NCBI RefSeq assembly: GCF_001571245.1
Contig: NZ_BCTK01000005.1
Coordinates: forward strand, 806,001-870,000
Length of the DNA: 64,000 bases
Direction: 5' to 3'
Source: Achromobacter piechaudii NBRC 102461
GTDB taxonomy: Bacteria > Pseudomonadota > Gammaproteobacteria > Burkholderiales > Burkholderiaceae_B
The notes beneath the pieces are model-generated. The model did no database searches, was not told where the DNA came from, and was given only the letters and a program-made list of their open reading frames with translations. This document shows positions 28,383 to 38,118 of the stretch, piece by piece. The translations under genes and the position numbers were made by a program. Numbering within the stretch: the first letter of the stretch is position 1; every line of letters starts with the position of its first letter.

Positions 28383-31250
28383 ATGTCTTCGGAAATAGAA
28401 TCTCTATCCACGTCTTATCTCTTTGGGGGTAACGCCCCATATGTTGAGGAGCTTTACGAAGCCTACCTCGACAACCCCGGTTCGGTTCCTGATAACTGGC
28501 GCGAATATTTCGACCAGTTGCAGCACGCTCCCGCAACCGATGGCCAGGAATCCACTCGCGACCAGGCCCACGCTCCCATCGTCGAATCGTTCGCCCAACG
28601 CGCCAAGGCCAATGCCTTCGTGCAACGCGCAGCCGAACCCGACCTGAGCGTCGCCAGCAAGCAGGTTTCGGTGCAATCGCTGATTGCCGCCTACCGCTCG
28701 CTGGGCTCGCGCTGGGCCGACCTGGATCCGCTCAAGCGCCAGGAACGTCCCCCGATCCCGGAACTCGATCCCGCCTTCTACGGCCTGACCGAAGCCGATC
28801 TGGACCAGACCTACTCGGCTACCAACACCTACTTCACGACCGCCAGCACCATGACGCTGCGCGACATCCTGAAGGCGCTGCGCGACACGTATTGCCGCAG
28901 CATCGGTGCTGAATTCACGCACATCTCCGACCCCGCCGCCAAGCGCTGGATCCAGGAACGCCTGGAAACCACGCTGGGCGCGCCGTCCTACACCGCCGAA
29001 GAAAAGCGCCACATCCTGCAGCAGCTGACCGAGTCCGAAGGCCTCGAGCGCTTCCTGCACACCAAGTACGTCGGCCAGAAGCGCTTCTCGCTGGAAGGCG
29101 GCGAAAGCTTCATCGCCTCGATGGACGAAGTGGTGAACCACGCCGGTGAAAACGGCGTCCAGGAAATCGTGGTCGGCATGGCCCACCGCGGCCGCCTGAA
29201 CCTGCTCGTGAACATCATGGGCAAGATGCCTGGCGACCTGTTCGCCGAGTTCGAAGGCAAGCACGCCGAAGGCCTGACCGACGGCGACGTGAAGTACCAC
29301 AACGGCTTCTCCAGCGACCTGTCCACCCGTGGCGGTCCGGTCCACCTGTCGTTGGCGTTCAACCCGTCCCACCTTGAAATCGTGAACCCCGTGGTCGAAG
29401 GCAGCGTGCGCGCTCGCCAGGAACGCCGCGGCGACGCCGAAGGCAAGCAAGTGCTGCCGGTGCTGGTGCACGGCGACGCGGCTTTCGCCGGCCAAGGCGT
29501 GGTCATGGAAACGTTGAACCTGGCGCAAACCCGCGGCTACGGCACGGGCGGCACGCTGCACATCGTCATCAACAACCAGATCGGTTTCACCACGTCCGAC
29601 CCGCGCGACTCGCGTTCGACGCTGTATTGCACCGACGTGGTCAAGATGATCGAAGCGCCGGTGTTCCACGTCAACGGCGACGATCCGGAAGCCGTGGTGT
29701 TCGTCACCAAGCTGGCCCTGGACTACCGCCTGCAATTCCGTCACGACATCGTCGTGGACATCGTTTGCTTCCGCAAGCTGGGCCACAACGAGCAAGACAC
29801 CCCGTCGCTGACGCAGCCGCTGATGTACAAGCGCATCGGCCATCACCCCGGTACGCGCAAGCTGTACGCCGACAAGCTGACCACGCAAGGCGTGCTGGCC
29901 GAAGGCGAAGCCGATCAACTGGTCAAGGACTACCGTCAGCTGATGGAAGACGGCCAGCGCACGATCGAGCCGGTGCTGACCGACTACAAGAGCAAGTACG
30001 CGATCGACTGGTCGCCGTTCCTGGGCGCCAAGTGGACCGACCAGGCCGACACCGCCGTGCCGCTGGCTGAACTCAAGCGCATCGGCGAACGCATCACGAC
30101 GGTTCCGGAAGGCTTCACGGTGCACCCGCTGGTCGCCAAGATGCTGAACGACCGCCGCACGATGGCCAAGGGCGAACTGAACCTGGACTGGGGCATGGGC
30201 GAACACCTCGCCTTCGCCACGCTGGTGTCCTCGGGCTACGCCATCCGCATCACCGGCCAGGATTCGGGCCGGGGCACGTTCACGCACCGCCACGCCGTGC
30301 TGCACGACCAGAACCGCGAACGCTGGAACGACGGCACCTACATTCCGCTGCAAAACGTCTCGGAAGGCCAGGCTCCGTTCACCGTCATCGACTCCGTGCT
30401 GTCCGAAGAGGCCGTGCTGGCCTTCGAATACGGCTACTCCAGCGCCGAACCGAACACGCTGACCATCTGGGAAGGCCAGTTTGGCGACTTCGTCAACGGC
30501 GCTCAGGTCGTGATCGACCAGTTCATCAGCTCCGGCGAAGCCAAGTGGGGCCGCCAGTCGGGCCTGACCCTGATGCTGCCGCACGGCTACGAAGGCCAAG
30601 GCCCCGAGCACTCGTCGGGCCGCATCGAGCGCTTCCTGCAACTGTGCGCCGACAACAACATGCAAGTGGTCCAGCCGACCTCTGCCTCGCAGATCTTCCA
30701 CGTTCTGCGTCGCCAGATGATCCGCCCGTTCCGCAAGCCGCTGGTGCTGTTCACGCCGAAGTCGCTGCTGCGTAACAAGGATGCAGGTTCGCCCCTGACC
30801 GACCTGGCCGGTGGCAGCTTCCAACCGGTGATCGGCGAAGTCGACGAGGCCATCGACGCCAGCAAGGTCAAGCGCGTTCTGGCTTGCTCGGGCAAGGTGT
30901 ACTACGACCTGATCAACGCCCGCCGCGAGCGTGGCGCCGACAACGTCGCCATCGTCCGCGTCGAGCAGCTGTACCCGTTTGCGCACAAGTCGTTCGAAAC
31001 CGAACTGCGCAAGTACCCGAAGGCCACCGAAGTGATCTGGGTTCAGGACGAACCGCAGAACCAAGGCGCCTGGTTCTACGTTCAGCATCACGTGTACGAG
31101 AACATGGTGGAAGGCCAGAAGCTGGGCTACGCCGGCCGCGCCGCGTCGGCATCGCCGGCCGTGGGCTACCTGGCCAAGCACCAGGAGCAGCAGAAGGCCC
31201 TGATCGAAACGGCTTTCGCGCCCAAGTTCAAGGTCATGTTGACGAAGTAA
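28383..31250 (+). CDS. sucA: 2-oxoglutarate dehydrogenase E1 component
   Basis: ThDP-dependent E1 of the 2-oxoglutarate dehydrogenase complex, which with SucB and Lpd makes succinyl-CoA. The protein has 955 residues. Visible motifs are the N-terminal YLFGGNAPYVEELYEAYLDN E2-binding region, GMAHRGRLNLLVNIMGK, HGDAAFAGQGVV, the ThDP motif region ending in INNQIGFTTSDP, and FTHRHAVLHDQ in the C-terminal part. It is the first gene of sucA-sucB-lpdA. Confidence 0.97.
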   Translation: MSSEIESLSTSYLFGGNAPYVEELYEAYLDNPGSVPDNWREYFDQLQHAPATDGQESTRDQAHAPIVESFAQRAKANAFVQRAAEPDLSVASKQVSVQSLIAAYRSLGSRWADLDPLKRQERPPIPELDPAFYGLTEADLDQTYSATNTYFTTASTMTLRDILKALRDTYCRSIGAEFTHISDPAAKRWIQERLETTLGAPSYTAEEKRHILQQLTESEGLERFLHTKYVGQKRFSLEGGESFIASMDEVVNHAGENGVQEIVVGMAHRGRLNLLVNIMGKMPGDLFAEFEGKHAEGLTDGDVKYHNGFSSDLSTRGGPVHLSLAFNPSHLEIVNPVVEGSVRARQERRGDAEGKQVLPVLVHGDAAFAGQGVVMETLNLAQTRGYGTGGTLHIVINNQIGFTTSDPRDSRSTLYCTDVVKMIEAPVFHVNGDDPEAVVFVTKLALDYRLQFRHDIVVDIVCFRKLGHNEQDTPSLTQPLMYKRIGHHPGTRKLYADKLTTQGVLAEGEADQLVKDYRQLMEDGQRTIEPVLTDYKSKYAIDWSPFLGAKWTDQADTAVPLAELKRIGERITTVPEGFTVHPLVAKMLNDRRTMAKGELNLDWGMGEHLAFATLVSSGYAIRITGQDSGRGTFTHRHAVLHDQNRERWNDGTYIPLQNVSEGQAPFTVIDSVLSEEAVLAFEYGYSSAEPNTLTIWEGQFGDFVNGAQVVIDQFISSGEAKWGRQSGLTLMLPHGYEGQGPEHSSGRIERFLQLCADNNMQVVQPTSASQIFHVLRRQMIRPFRKPLVLFTPKSLLRNKDAGSPLTDLAGGSFQPVIGEVDEAIDASKVKRVLACSGKVYYDLINARRERGADNVAIVRVEQLYPFAHKSFETELRKYPKATEVIWVQDEPQNQGAWFYVQHHVYENMVEGQKLGYAGRAASASPAVGYLAKHQEQQKALIETAFAPKFKVMLTK

Positions 31251-31273
31251 CCCTGACTTGATGCACGCGCCGC

Positions 31274-31316
31274 GCGCGGCAAGCGTTTTGGAACCTCGTT
31301 TCGAACCTTGCCGCGC
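31274..31316 (+). other. sucA-sucB intercistronic stem-loop
   Basis: GCGCGGCAAG (31274-31283) pairs perfectly with CTTGCCGCGC (31307-31316), enclosing 23 bases. It occupies most of the 103-bp sucA-sucB gap. There is no T-tract, so a role in mRNA processing or stability, or partial attenuation, is more likely than full termination. Confidence 0.5.
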
Positions 31317-31353
31317 CGCGTGACCAGAACACACACTTTACGGAACAAACAAA

Positions 31354-32589
31354 ATGGCTATTACCGACGTCGTCGTCCCCCAACTTTCCGAATCCGTCTC
31401 CGAAGCGACCCTGCTGACCTGGAAGAAGCAGCCGGGCGCTGCCGTTGAAGCGGACGAAATCCTGATCGAAGTCGAAACCGACAAGGTTGTGCTGGAAGTG
31501 CCGGCCCCCGCCTCGGGCGTGCTGGCAGAAATCGTCAAGGGCGATGGCAGCACCGTGACCTCGGGCGAAGTGCTGGCCCGCATCGACACCGCTGGCAAGG
31601 CCGCCGCCGCCGCGACCGCACCCGCCGCAGCCTCCAAGGCTGCTGAACAGGCTCCCGCCGCAGCACCCGCCGCTGCTGCCCCGGCCTCGTCGGCCGCTGC
31701 CGGCGTGGCATCGCCTGCCGCTTCCAAGATCCTGGCCGAGAAGGGCGTTGACGCCGCTTCCGTGTCGGGCACCGGCCGCGACGGCCGCGTGACCAAGGGC
31801 GACGCCCTGGCTGCTGGCGCTCCCGCCGCCAAGGCTGCTCCGGCCAAGGCCCCGGCTGCTCCGGCCCCGACCACGCTGTCGCTGGACGGCCGTCCGGAAC
31901 AGCGCGTGCCGATGAGCCGCCTGCGCGCCCGCATCGCCGAGCGCCTGCTGCAATCGCAGCAAGAAAACGCAATCCTGACCACGTTCAACGAAGTGAACAT
32001 GCAAGCGGTCATCGATCTGCGCAGCAAGTACAAGGACAAGTTCGAAAAGGAACACGGCATCAAGCTGGGCTTCATGTCGTTCTTCGTCAAGGCCGCCGTT
32101 GCCGCCCTGAAGAAGTACCCGCTGATCAACGCGTCGATCGACGGCAAGGACATCATCTATCACGGCTACTTTGACATCGGTATCGCTGTCGGCAGCCCGC
32201 GTGGCCTGGTGGTGCCGATCCTGCGCAACGCCGACCAGCTGTCCATCGCTGAAATCGAAAAGACCATCGCCGACTTCGGCCGTCGCGCCGCTGATGGCAA
32301 GCTGGGCATTGAAGAAATGACCGGCGGTACGTTCTCGATCTCCAACGGTGGCGTGTTCGGTTCGATGCTGTCGACCCCGATCATCAACCCGCCGCAATCG
32401 GCCATCCTGGGCGTGCACGCCACCAAGGATCGCGCTGTTGTCGAAAACGGCCAGATCGTCATCCGCCCGATGAATTACCTGGCGCTGTCCTATGACCACC
32501 GCATCATCGACGGCCGTGAAGCCGTGTTGGGCCTGGTCGCCATGAAGGACGCGCTGGAAGATCCGCAGCGTCTGTTGCTGGACCTGTAA
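31354..32589 (+). CDS. sucB: Dihydrolipoamide succinyltransferase (E2 of 2-oxoglutarate dehydrogenase)
   Basis: E2 core of the complex, 411 residues. Residues about 1-75 are a lipoyl domain with the lipoylated lysine in [11 protein letters not shown]. An Ala/Pro-rich linker follows (about 85-120), then a peripheral subunit-binding domain ([18 protein letters not shown]). The catalytic domain ends with the active-site [13 protein letters not shown]. Only one lipoyl domain is present, as usual for SucB. Confidence 0.97.
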   Translation: MAITDVVVPQLSESVSEATLLTWKKQPGAAVEADEILIEVETDKVVLEVPAPASGVLAEIVKGDGSTVTSGEVLARIDTAGKAAAAATAPAAASKAAEQAPAAAPAAAAPASSAAAGVASPAASKILAEKGVDAASVSGTGRDGRVTKGDALAAGAPAAKAAPAKAPAAPAPTTLSLDGRPEQRVPMSRLRARIAERLLQSQQENAILTTFNEVNMQAVIDLRSKYKDKFEKEHGIKLGFMSFFVKAAVAALKKYPLINASIDGKDIIYHGYFDIGIAVGSPRGLVVPILRNADQLSIAEIEKTIADFGRRAADGKLGIEEMTGGTFSISNGGVFGSMLSTPIINPPQSAILGVHATKDRAVVENGQIVIRPMNYLALSYDHRIIDGREAVLGLVAMKDALEDPQRLLLDL

Positions 32590-32605
32590 TCTCGACGCCT
32601 CGCGC

Positions 32606-32640
32606 GGGCGCCGCACCGGACCTTCCGGCTCGCGGCGCCC
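32606..32640 (+). other. sucB-lpdA intercistronic nested stem-loop
   Basis: GGGCGCCGC (32606-32614) pairs with GCGGCGCCC (32632-32640), and inside it CCGGA pairs with TCCGG. A further GC-rich repeat (GGCCGGCC...GCCGGCC) follows at about 32643. No T-tract follows, and lpdA begins 78 bases on, so this is likely an RNA structure within the operon. Confidence 0.5.
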
Positions 32641-32718
32641 CGGCCGGCCCTCGCCGGCCTCCGGCTCACAAGCGTCGGGCGGGGCGTGTTCCACCCCACA
32701 CTCATCCGCGAGAACACT

Positions 32719-34146
32719 ATGTCCAAACAATTTGACGTCGTCGTGATCGGCGCTGGCCCTGGCGGCTACATCGCCGCCATCCGCGCAGCCCAGCTGGGCA
32801 TGTCGGTCGCTTGCATCGACGCCTGGCAAAATGGCCAAGGCGGCCCGGCTCCTGGCGGCACCTGCACCAACGTCGGTTGCATCCCGTCCAAGGCGCTGCT
32901 GCAATCGTCCGAGCACTACGAACAAGCCAACCACCACTTCGCCGAACACGGTATCGAAGTCAAGGGCGTGAGCCTGAAGCTGGATACGCTGATCGGCCGC
33001 AAGAACACGGTGGTCAAGCAGAACAACGACGGCATCCTGTACCTGTTCAAGAAGAACAAGGTCACCTTCTTCCATGGCAAGGGCGCCTTCAGCGGCCAAG
33101 TGGAAGGCGGCTGGGCCATCAAGGTCACCGGCACCGCCGAAGAAGACCTGATCGCCAAGCACGTGGTGGTCGCAACGGGTTCGTCGGCGCGTGAGCTGCC
33201 GGGCCTGCCGTTCGACGAAAAGGTTGTCCTGTCCAACGACGGCGCGCTGAACATCGGCGCCGTGCCGAAGACGCTGGGCGTGATCGGCGCTGGCGTGATC
33301 GGCCTGGAAATGGGCAGCGTGTGGCGCCGCCTGGGTTCGGACGTCACCATCCTGGAAGCGATGCCGGAATTCCTGGCCGCCGCTGACGGCCAGGTGGCCA
33401 AGGAAGCGCTCAAGGCATTCACGAAGCAAGGTCTGAACATCCAGATGGGTGTGAAGATCGGCGAGATCAAGGCCACCGCCAAGTCGGTGACCGTGCCCTA
33501 CGTCGACGCCAAGGGCGCCGAGCAGAAGCTGGTGGTGGACAAGCTGATCGTCTCGATCGGCCGCGTGCCCTACACCGGCGGCTTGAACGCCGACGCCGTG
33601 GGCCTGAAGCTGGACGAACGCGGCTTCGTGGCCGTGGACGGCGATTGCAAGACGAATCTGCCGAACGTCTGGGCCGTGGGTGACGTCGTGCGCGGCCCGA
33701 TGCTGGCGCACAAGGCCGAGGAAGAAGGCGTGGCGGTTGCCGAGCGCATCGCCGGCCAGCATGGCCACGTCAACTTCGACACCGTGCCGTGGGTCATCTA
33801 CACGTCGCCGGAAATCGCCTGGGTCGGCAAGACCGAGCAGCAACTCAAGGCCGAAGGCCGCGAGTACAAGGCCGGCAGCTTCCCCTTCCTGGCCAACGGC
33901 CGCGCTCGCGCGCTGGGCGACACCACCGGCTTTGCCAAGGTGATTGCCGATGCCAAGACCGACGAAGTCCTGGGCGTGCACATCGTGGGCCCGATGGCTT
34001 CGGAATTGATTTCGGAAGCCGTGACCATCATGGAATTCCGTGGCGCCGCTGAAGACATCGCCCGCATCTGCCACGCGCACCCGACGCTGTCGGAGGCCGT
34101 GAAGGAAGCCGCTCTGGCCGTGGACAAGCGCGCACTGAACTTCTAA
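32719..34146 (+). CDS. lpdA: Dihydrolipoamide dehydrogenase (E3)
   Basis: FAD-dependent E3 that reoxidises lipoyl groups and reduces NAD. The 475-residue protein has the N-terminal FAD motif [21 protein letters not shown], here split as [10 protein letters not shown] and onward, the redox disulfide [13 protein letters not shown], the NAD motif [15 protein letters not shown] and the C-terminal [16 protein letters not shown] with the active-site His. The ATG at 32719 is chosen because the FAD fold starts at residue 6. It ends the suc operon. Confidence 0.95.
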   Translation: MSKQFDVVVIGAGPGGYIAAIRAAQLGMSVACIDAWQNGQGGPAPGGTCTNVGCIPSKALLQSSEHYEQANHHFAEHGIEVKGVSLKLDTLIGRKNTVVKQNNDGILYLFKKNKVTFFHGKGAFSGQVEGGWAIKVTGTAEEDLIAKHVVVATGSSARELPGLPFDEKVVLSNDGALNIGAVPKTLGVIGAGVIGLEMGSVWRRLGSDVTILEAMPEFLAAADGQVAKEALKAFTKQGLNIQMGVKIGEIKATAKSVTVPYVDAKGAEQKLVVDKLIVSIGRVPYTGGLNADAVGLKLDERGFVAVDGDCKTNLPNVWAVGDVVRGPMLAHKAEEEGVAVAERIAGQHGHVNFDTVPWVIYTSPEIAWVGKTEQQLKAEGREYKAGSFPFLANGRARALGDTTGFAKVIADAKTDEVLGVHIVGPMASELISEAVTIMEFRGAAEDIARICHAHPTLSEAVKEAALAVDKRALNF

Positions 34147-34171
34147 GCGTGCTTGAACTGAGCTAGACAGG

Positions 34172-34199
34172 GGGCGGGTTCAAGAACCCGCCCTTTTTT
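34172..34199 (+). terminator. Intrinsic terminator after lpdA
   Basis: GGGCGGGTT (34172-34180), CAAG loop, AACCCGCCC (34185-34193), then six T residues. A strong rho-independent terminator that closes sucA-sucB-lpdA. Confidence 0.95.
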
Positions 34200-34225
34200 C
34201 ATTTTGGTTGGTTGAGCAAAGCCCC

Positions 34226-35317
34226 ATGAACGTCCGCGAATACTACGAACACGCCCTGGCCGAACGCGGCTACCAGCCCGATGCCGCGCAGAAGCTGGCC
34301 ATCGACCGCTTGCAGCGCTATTACGACGAGTGGGTCAAGTTCAAGTCGATGCGCTCGAACGCGCTGAAAAAGCTGCTGAATCGGCCCGACGTGCCGCGCG
34401 GCGTGTATCTGTGGGGTGGGGTGGGACGCGGCAAGAGCTTTCTGATGGACGCCTTCTACGCCACCGTGCCGGTGGTGCGCAAGACGCGGCTGCACTTTCA
34501 CGAGTTCATGCGTGGCGTGCATCGCGAGCTGGAAGAAGTGAAGGGCATGCAGGATCCGCTGGACGAAGTGGCCAAGCGTGTCGCCAAGCGCTATCGCCTG
34601 ATCTGCTTCGATGAGTTTCACGTGTCGGACGTGGCGGACGCCATGATCCTGCACCGCCTGCTGCTCAAGCTGTTCGAGTACGGCACGTCGTTCATCATGA
34701 CTTCGAACTACGAACCGTCCACCTTGTATACCGACGGCCTGCACCGCGACCGCGTGCTGCCCGCCATTGCGCTGATCCAGTCGCGCATGGATGTGATGAA
34801 CGTGGACGCTGGCGTGGACTATCGCCGTCGTTCGCTGGAACAGGTGCAGTGCTATCACTCGCCGCTGGACGAGCACGCGCAGGCCGCGTTGAAGAAGGCG
34901 TTCGACAGCCTGGCCGACACGCCGCCGCAAGAGCCTGTGCTGCACATCGAGCATCGGGAAATCCGCGCGCTGGCGCTGGCCGGCTCGGTGGTGTGGTTCG
35001 ACTTCGCCACGCTTTGCGGTGGCCCGCGTTCGCAGAACGACTACCTTGAACTGGCCAACCGGTTTCACGCGGTGATCCTGTCGGGTGTACCCCGCATGGG
35101 GCCCCGGCAAGCTTCCGAGGCGCGTCGCTTCACGTGGTTGATCGACGTGTTCTATGACCACCGCGTCAAGCTCATCATGTCGGCCGAATGCGAGCCCGAA
35201 GAGATCTACACGGAAGGTGCGCTGGCCAACGAGTTCCATCGCACCGTGTCGCGCATTCTTGAAATGCAATCGCGTGAATATCTGGAATCCGAGCGTCGGC
35301 TGACGGCGACGTTGTAG
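34226..35317 (+). CDS. zapE: Cell division protein ZapE (AFG1-like ATPase)
   Basis: A 363-residue AAA-type ATPase of the ZapE/AFG1 family, associated with FtsZ-ring dynamics and stress in bacteria. The Walker A is GGVGRGKSFLMDAFY, the Walker B is RLICFDEFHVSDVADAMIL, and the conserved VMTSN-like FIMTSNYEPSTLY and LDV-type LIDVFYDHRVKLI segments follow. The start at 34226 gives the standard N-terminus MNVREYYEHAL. It lies directly downstream of lpdA, but the strong terminator between them implies a separate transcript. Confidence 0.93.
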   Translation: MNVREYYEHALAERGYQPDAAQKLAIDRLQRYYDEWVKFKSMRSNALKKLLNRPDVPRGVYLWGGVGRGKSFLMDAFYATVPVVRKTRLHFHEFMRGVHRELEEVKGMQDPLDEVAKRVAKRYRLICFDEFHVSDVADAMILHRLLLKLFEYGTSFIMTSNYEPSTLYTDGLHRDRVLPAIALIQSRMDVMNVDAGVDYRRRSLEQVQCYHSPLDEHAQAALKKAFDSLADTPPQEPVLHIEHREIRALALAGSVVWFDFATLCGGPRSQNDYLELANRFHAVILSGVPRMGPRQASEARRFTWLIDVFYDHRVKLIMSAECEPEEIYTEGALANEFHRTVSRILEMQSREYLESERRLTATL

Positions 35318-35406
35318 GGGTGCTTGCGGTGAGCGGGGATCGGTGAGCCGAGACCCGCAACTCAAATCTGCCGCCCCCCTCGGGCCACTCCAGCCCCCCC
35401 CGCGCA

Positions 35407-36426
35407 TCAAGTACTGCGCGCCGCTGCTACGAAGGCTCGCCACCGCGACAGAAACGATTCGCGGCCAGCGGATGCTTCGGCTTCGTCGACCGGCACGATA
35501 CGGATGTCGGCAAGCGGCGGCATGTCCAGGTGCTTGCTGACGTCGATATCGTTGCGGCTGGGCCGGCGATAGGCGTTTTGCAACAGCGCCAGCTGCATCT
35601 CGCGCGACAGCAGCAAGTCATACATACGCTTGGCGGCCTGCGGATTGGGCGAGTTCTTCACCATGGCCATGTTGTCGGCCACAGTGAAGGTGCCGTCGAT
35701 GGGGTACATGATGCCAATCTCTTTCTGGCCGCCTGCCACGTACGGGTAGGCGGTCGATTCAAACGTAATGCCTACCGCGTACTCGCCCTGACCCACGCTG
35801 CGCACGACATGGGAGGCCGCGCTGGAGACGGTGACGTTGCGCGCCAGCGCTCGCAGGCCCTCGGTGCCCAGCACGCGTTCGATGCCCCACAAGGCCGTGA
35901 ACGCGGTGGAGCTGTTGCCGGGGTCGCCAATGATGATCCTGCCTTTGAAGCGGCGGTCGGTCAGGTCTGCCCACGACGTCGGAGCGGCGCCCGGCAGATG
36001 CCGCGCGTTGACCATGCCGACCACGATATGGAGGTTGGCGGCCATCCACAGGTCATCGGGTCCGTGCAGGGCCTCGGGAATGGCGGCGGCCTGGGGCGAA
36101 CGGTAGGGTTCGAAAAGGTCGCGGTAGCCGTGCATGACGTTGGCGCTGGACGTCCAGAACAGATCGCCCTTGGGCTGGCCGGCTTCCGCTTCCATCCGTT
36201 TGAGCAATTGGCTGCTGCCGCCCGCCACCGTGCTGGGCTTGATGTGGGGCAGCAGGTCGCGCGCGATGTCGCTGGCCGTCTCGACGGACTGCGCGTTCAG
36301 CGTGGTGTACAGCACCACCTTTTCGGTGCGCTGGGCCAGCACCTGGCTGGGCAGCGCGCCGATGCCGGCCGTGACGGCCAGCAGCTTGAGCGCCTGACGG
36401 CGATTAAGGGAGGGCGACGCGATCAT
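35407..36426 (-). CDS. ABC transporter substrate-binding protein, iron-type (AfuA/FbpA-like)
   Basis: A 339-residue periplasmic binding protein of the family-1/FbpA class. The N-terminus LNRRQALKLLAVTAGIGALP is a twin-arginine-like signal ending near Ala31. The mature part has the KVVLYTTLNAQSVE opening and GDLFWTSSANVMH segment typical of this class, whose members bind ferric iron, 2-aminoethylphosphonate, or other small anions. It is the last gene of a seven-gene operon with hydroxyproline-catabolic enzymes. The ligand is therefore uncertain; the family name should not be taken as proof of iron. Confidence 0.85.
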   Translation of the reverse strand: MIASPSLNRRQALKLLAVTAGIGALPSQVLAQRTEKVVLYTTLNAQSVETASDIARDLLPHIKPSTVAGGSSQLLKRMEAEAGQPKGDLFWTSSANVMHGYRDLFEPYRSPQAAAIPEALHGPDDLWMAANLHIVVGMVNARHLPGAAPTSWADLTDRRFKGRIIIGDPGNSSTAFTALWGIERVLGTEGLRALARNVTVSSAASHVVRSVGQGEYAVGITFESTAYPYVAGGQKEIGIMYPIDGTFTVADNMAMVKNSPNPQAAKRMYDLLLSREMQLALLQNAYRRPSRNDIDVSKHLDMPPLADIRIVPVDEAEASAGRESFLSRWRAFVAAARST

Positions 36427-36465
36427 GTTGATTCCTTGGTCGTTGAGGGGGGAGATGAGCCGGTC

Positions 36466-38118
36466 TCAGGCAAAGAGCCGGATGTTGAAGACACGGGTGG
36501 CCAGCAGCACCGGCGCCAGGATCACTGTGATCAGCACCAGGCCGTAGGCCGATGCCTGCGCCATCAGCCCGCTGTCGATCAGGCGGAAGATCTGGATGGG
36601 CAGCGTTTCGTGGCCTGGCGAATACACGATGACTGACGCGCTCAGTTCAGAAACGGTGGTGGTCCAGGTCAGGACGGCGGCAGCCGCGATGGCGGGCGCC
36701 ATCAGCGGCAGCACCACCTTCAGGAAGGACGCCAGCGGCGGTACTCCCAGGCTGATGGAAGCCTCTTCGATGGAATCGGGCAGATTGAATAGCGTGGATG
36801 AGGCGTTGCGCACGCCGAAGGGCAGCCGCCGCACGATGTAGGCCAGCACGATCAATGATGCTGTGCCGGACAGATCGAATGCCCCGTGGCCGAAGGTCAT
36901 CAACAGGCCAATACCGATGACCGTGCCCGACAGCGCAAGCGGGATGGAGCTGAGATAGTCCAGCCAGGGCGTCAGTGCGTTGCGCTTCTTGACGATCAGA
37001 TAACTGGCCAATGTGCTGAAGGCGATGGCGATAAGCGTTGCCGCGCCCGCCAGCATGACGGAGTTCAAGACCGGGCCGGGCGCGTTGATCAGCACCCGCT
37101 CCAGATGCCCCACCGTCCATTCTCCCCAGCGCATGACAGGGCCATTGGCGCGCGTGAAGGCGCCTACGGCCAGCGTGCCCAGCGGCAGCATGGACAGCAC
37201 CATCACGGCCAGGGCCGAGACCGCCATCGCCCACCCACCCGGACCGCGTATCGGCGTCTCGGGCGCGGCGCGCCCCTGCGTGATTTCATATCGCCCGCGA
37301 GACACGATCCAGCGTTGCAGGAACAGGGCCAGCATCACCAGCGAGATCGAGGTGGTGGCCAGCGTGCTTTGCATGACCGGGTCGCTGCCGGTTTCCGATA
37401 CGGATGCTTGATAGGTCAGAACGGATAGCAGTTCGACACGGTGGCCGAGGATCATCGAGGTGGCGAAGTTGCCCACCACCATGGTGAAGACAAGCAGCGC
37501 GCTGGCCAGGACGGCGGGCATCACCACCGGGGCCATCACTTTCAGGCGCGACACGGGCGGCGACGTGCCCAGGCTTTGAGCGGCCTCTTCAAGCTGCGCA
37601 TCAAACCCACGGATGGCGGCCAGCGTACCGATGTAGATATACGCGTAATAGGTGAAGGTCATGACCGTCAGCAGGCCCGGCCAGCCATAGAACGACGGCG
37701 GATCCAGCCCCAGCCCATCGCGCAGCGCGCGCGTCAGCACGCCGTTATTGCCCAGGATCATCAGCCAGGTCTGCGCGCCGATCACCTCGGGAATGATGAG
37801 CGTGATCAAGGGCAGGATCGATACCAGCGCCTTGCCTGGATAGCGGTGGCGCGCGGTCAGGTAGGCAAGCGGCACGCCGATGCAGGCGGCCAGCAGCGTG
37901 ACGCCCATGCCCAGCAGCAAGGTGTTGCCGATCGCGCGCAGGTAGCGCGGATCCGACAGCATGACCTGCCAGCCGGACAGGCCTTCATCGTTGCGGGCCA
38001 GCACGCTGGCCGACAAAATGTTCAGCACCGGCCAGACGAGGAACACCAGCAGTACGGCAAGCACCGCCAGCGACAGCCAGGTCCACGGCGACCTCAGCAG
38101 AGGAATCATTCGTTTCAT
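36466..38118 (-). CDS. ABC transporter permease, fused FbpB-type
   Basis: A 550-residue inner-membrane protein with two tandem permease domains (about residues 1-270 and 290-550), roughly twelve spans. Each half has an EAA loop for the ATPase: EEAAQSLGTSPPVSRLKVM and EEASISLGVPPLASFLKVV. This double architecture is typical of ferric-iron-type and phosphonate-type importers. Its start overlaps the ATPase stop by four bases (ATGA), a sign of coupled translation; the binding-protein gene starts 39 bases after its stop. Confidence 0.9.
   Translation of the reverse strand: MKRMIPLLRSPWTWLSLAVLAVLLVFLVWPVLNILSASVLARNDEGLSGWQVMLSDPRYLRAIGNTLLLGMGVTLLAACIGVPLAYLTARHRYPGKALVSILPLITLIIPEVIGAQTWLMILGNNGVLTRALRDGLGLDPPSFYGWPGLLTVMTFTYYAYIYIGTLAAIRGFDAQLEEAAQSLGTSPPVSRLKVMAPVVMPAVLASALLVFTMVVGNFATSMILGHRVELLSVLTYQASVSETGSDPVMQSTLATTSISLVMLALFLQRWIVSRGRYEITQGRAAPETPIRGPGGWAMAVSALAVMVLSMLPLGTLAVGAFTRANGPVMRWGEWTVGHLERVLINAPGPVLNSVMLAGAATLIAIAFSTLASYLIVKKRNALTPWLDYLSSIPLALSGTVIGIGLLMTFGHGAFDLSGTASLIVLAYIVRRLPFGVRNASSTLFNLPDSIEEASISLGVPPLASFLKVVLPLMAPAIAAAAVLTWTTTVSELSASVIVYSPGHETLPIQIFRLIDSGLMAQASAYGLVLITVILAPVLLATRVFNIRLFA

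Noticed and set aside
28404..34080. Two frames of over 940 codons opposite sucA, sucB and lpdA
   Set aside because: Both are antisense shadows of the suc genes, with repetitive Val-His-Gln composition.
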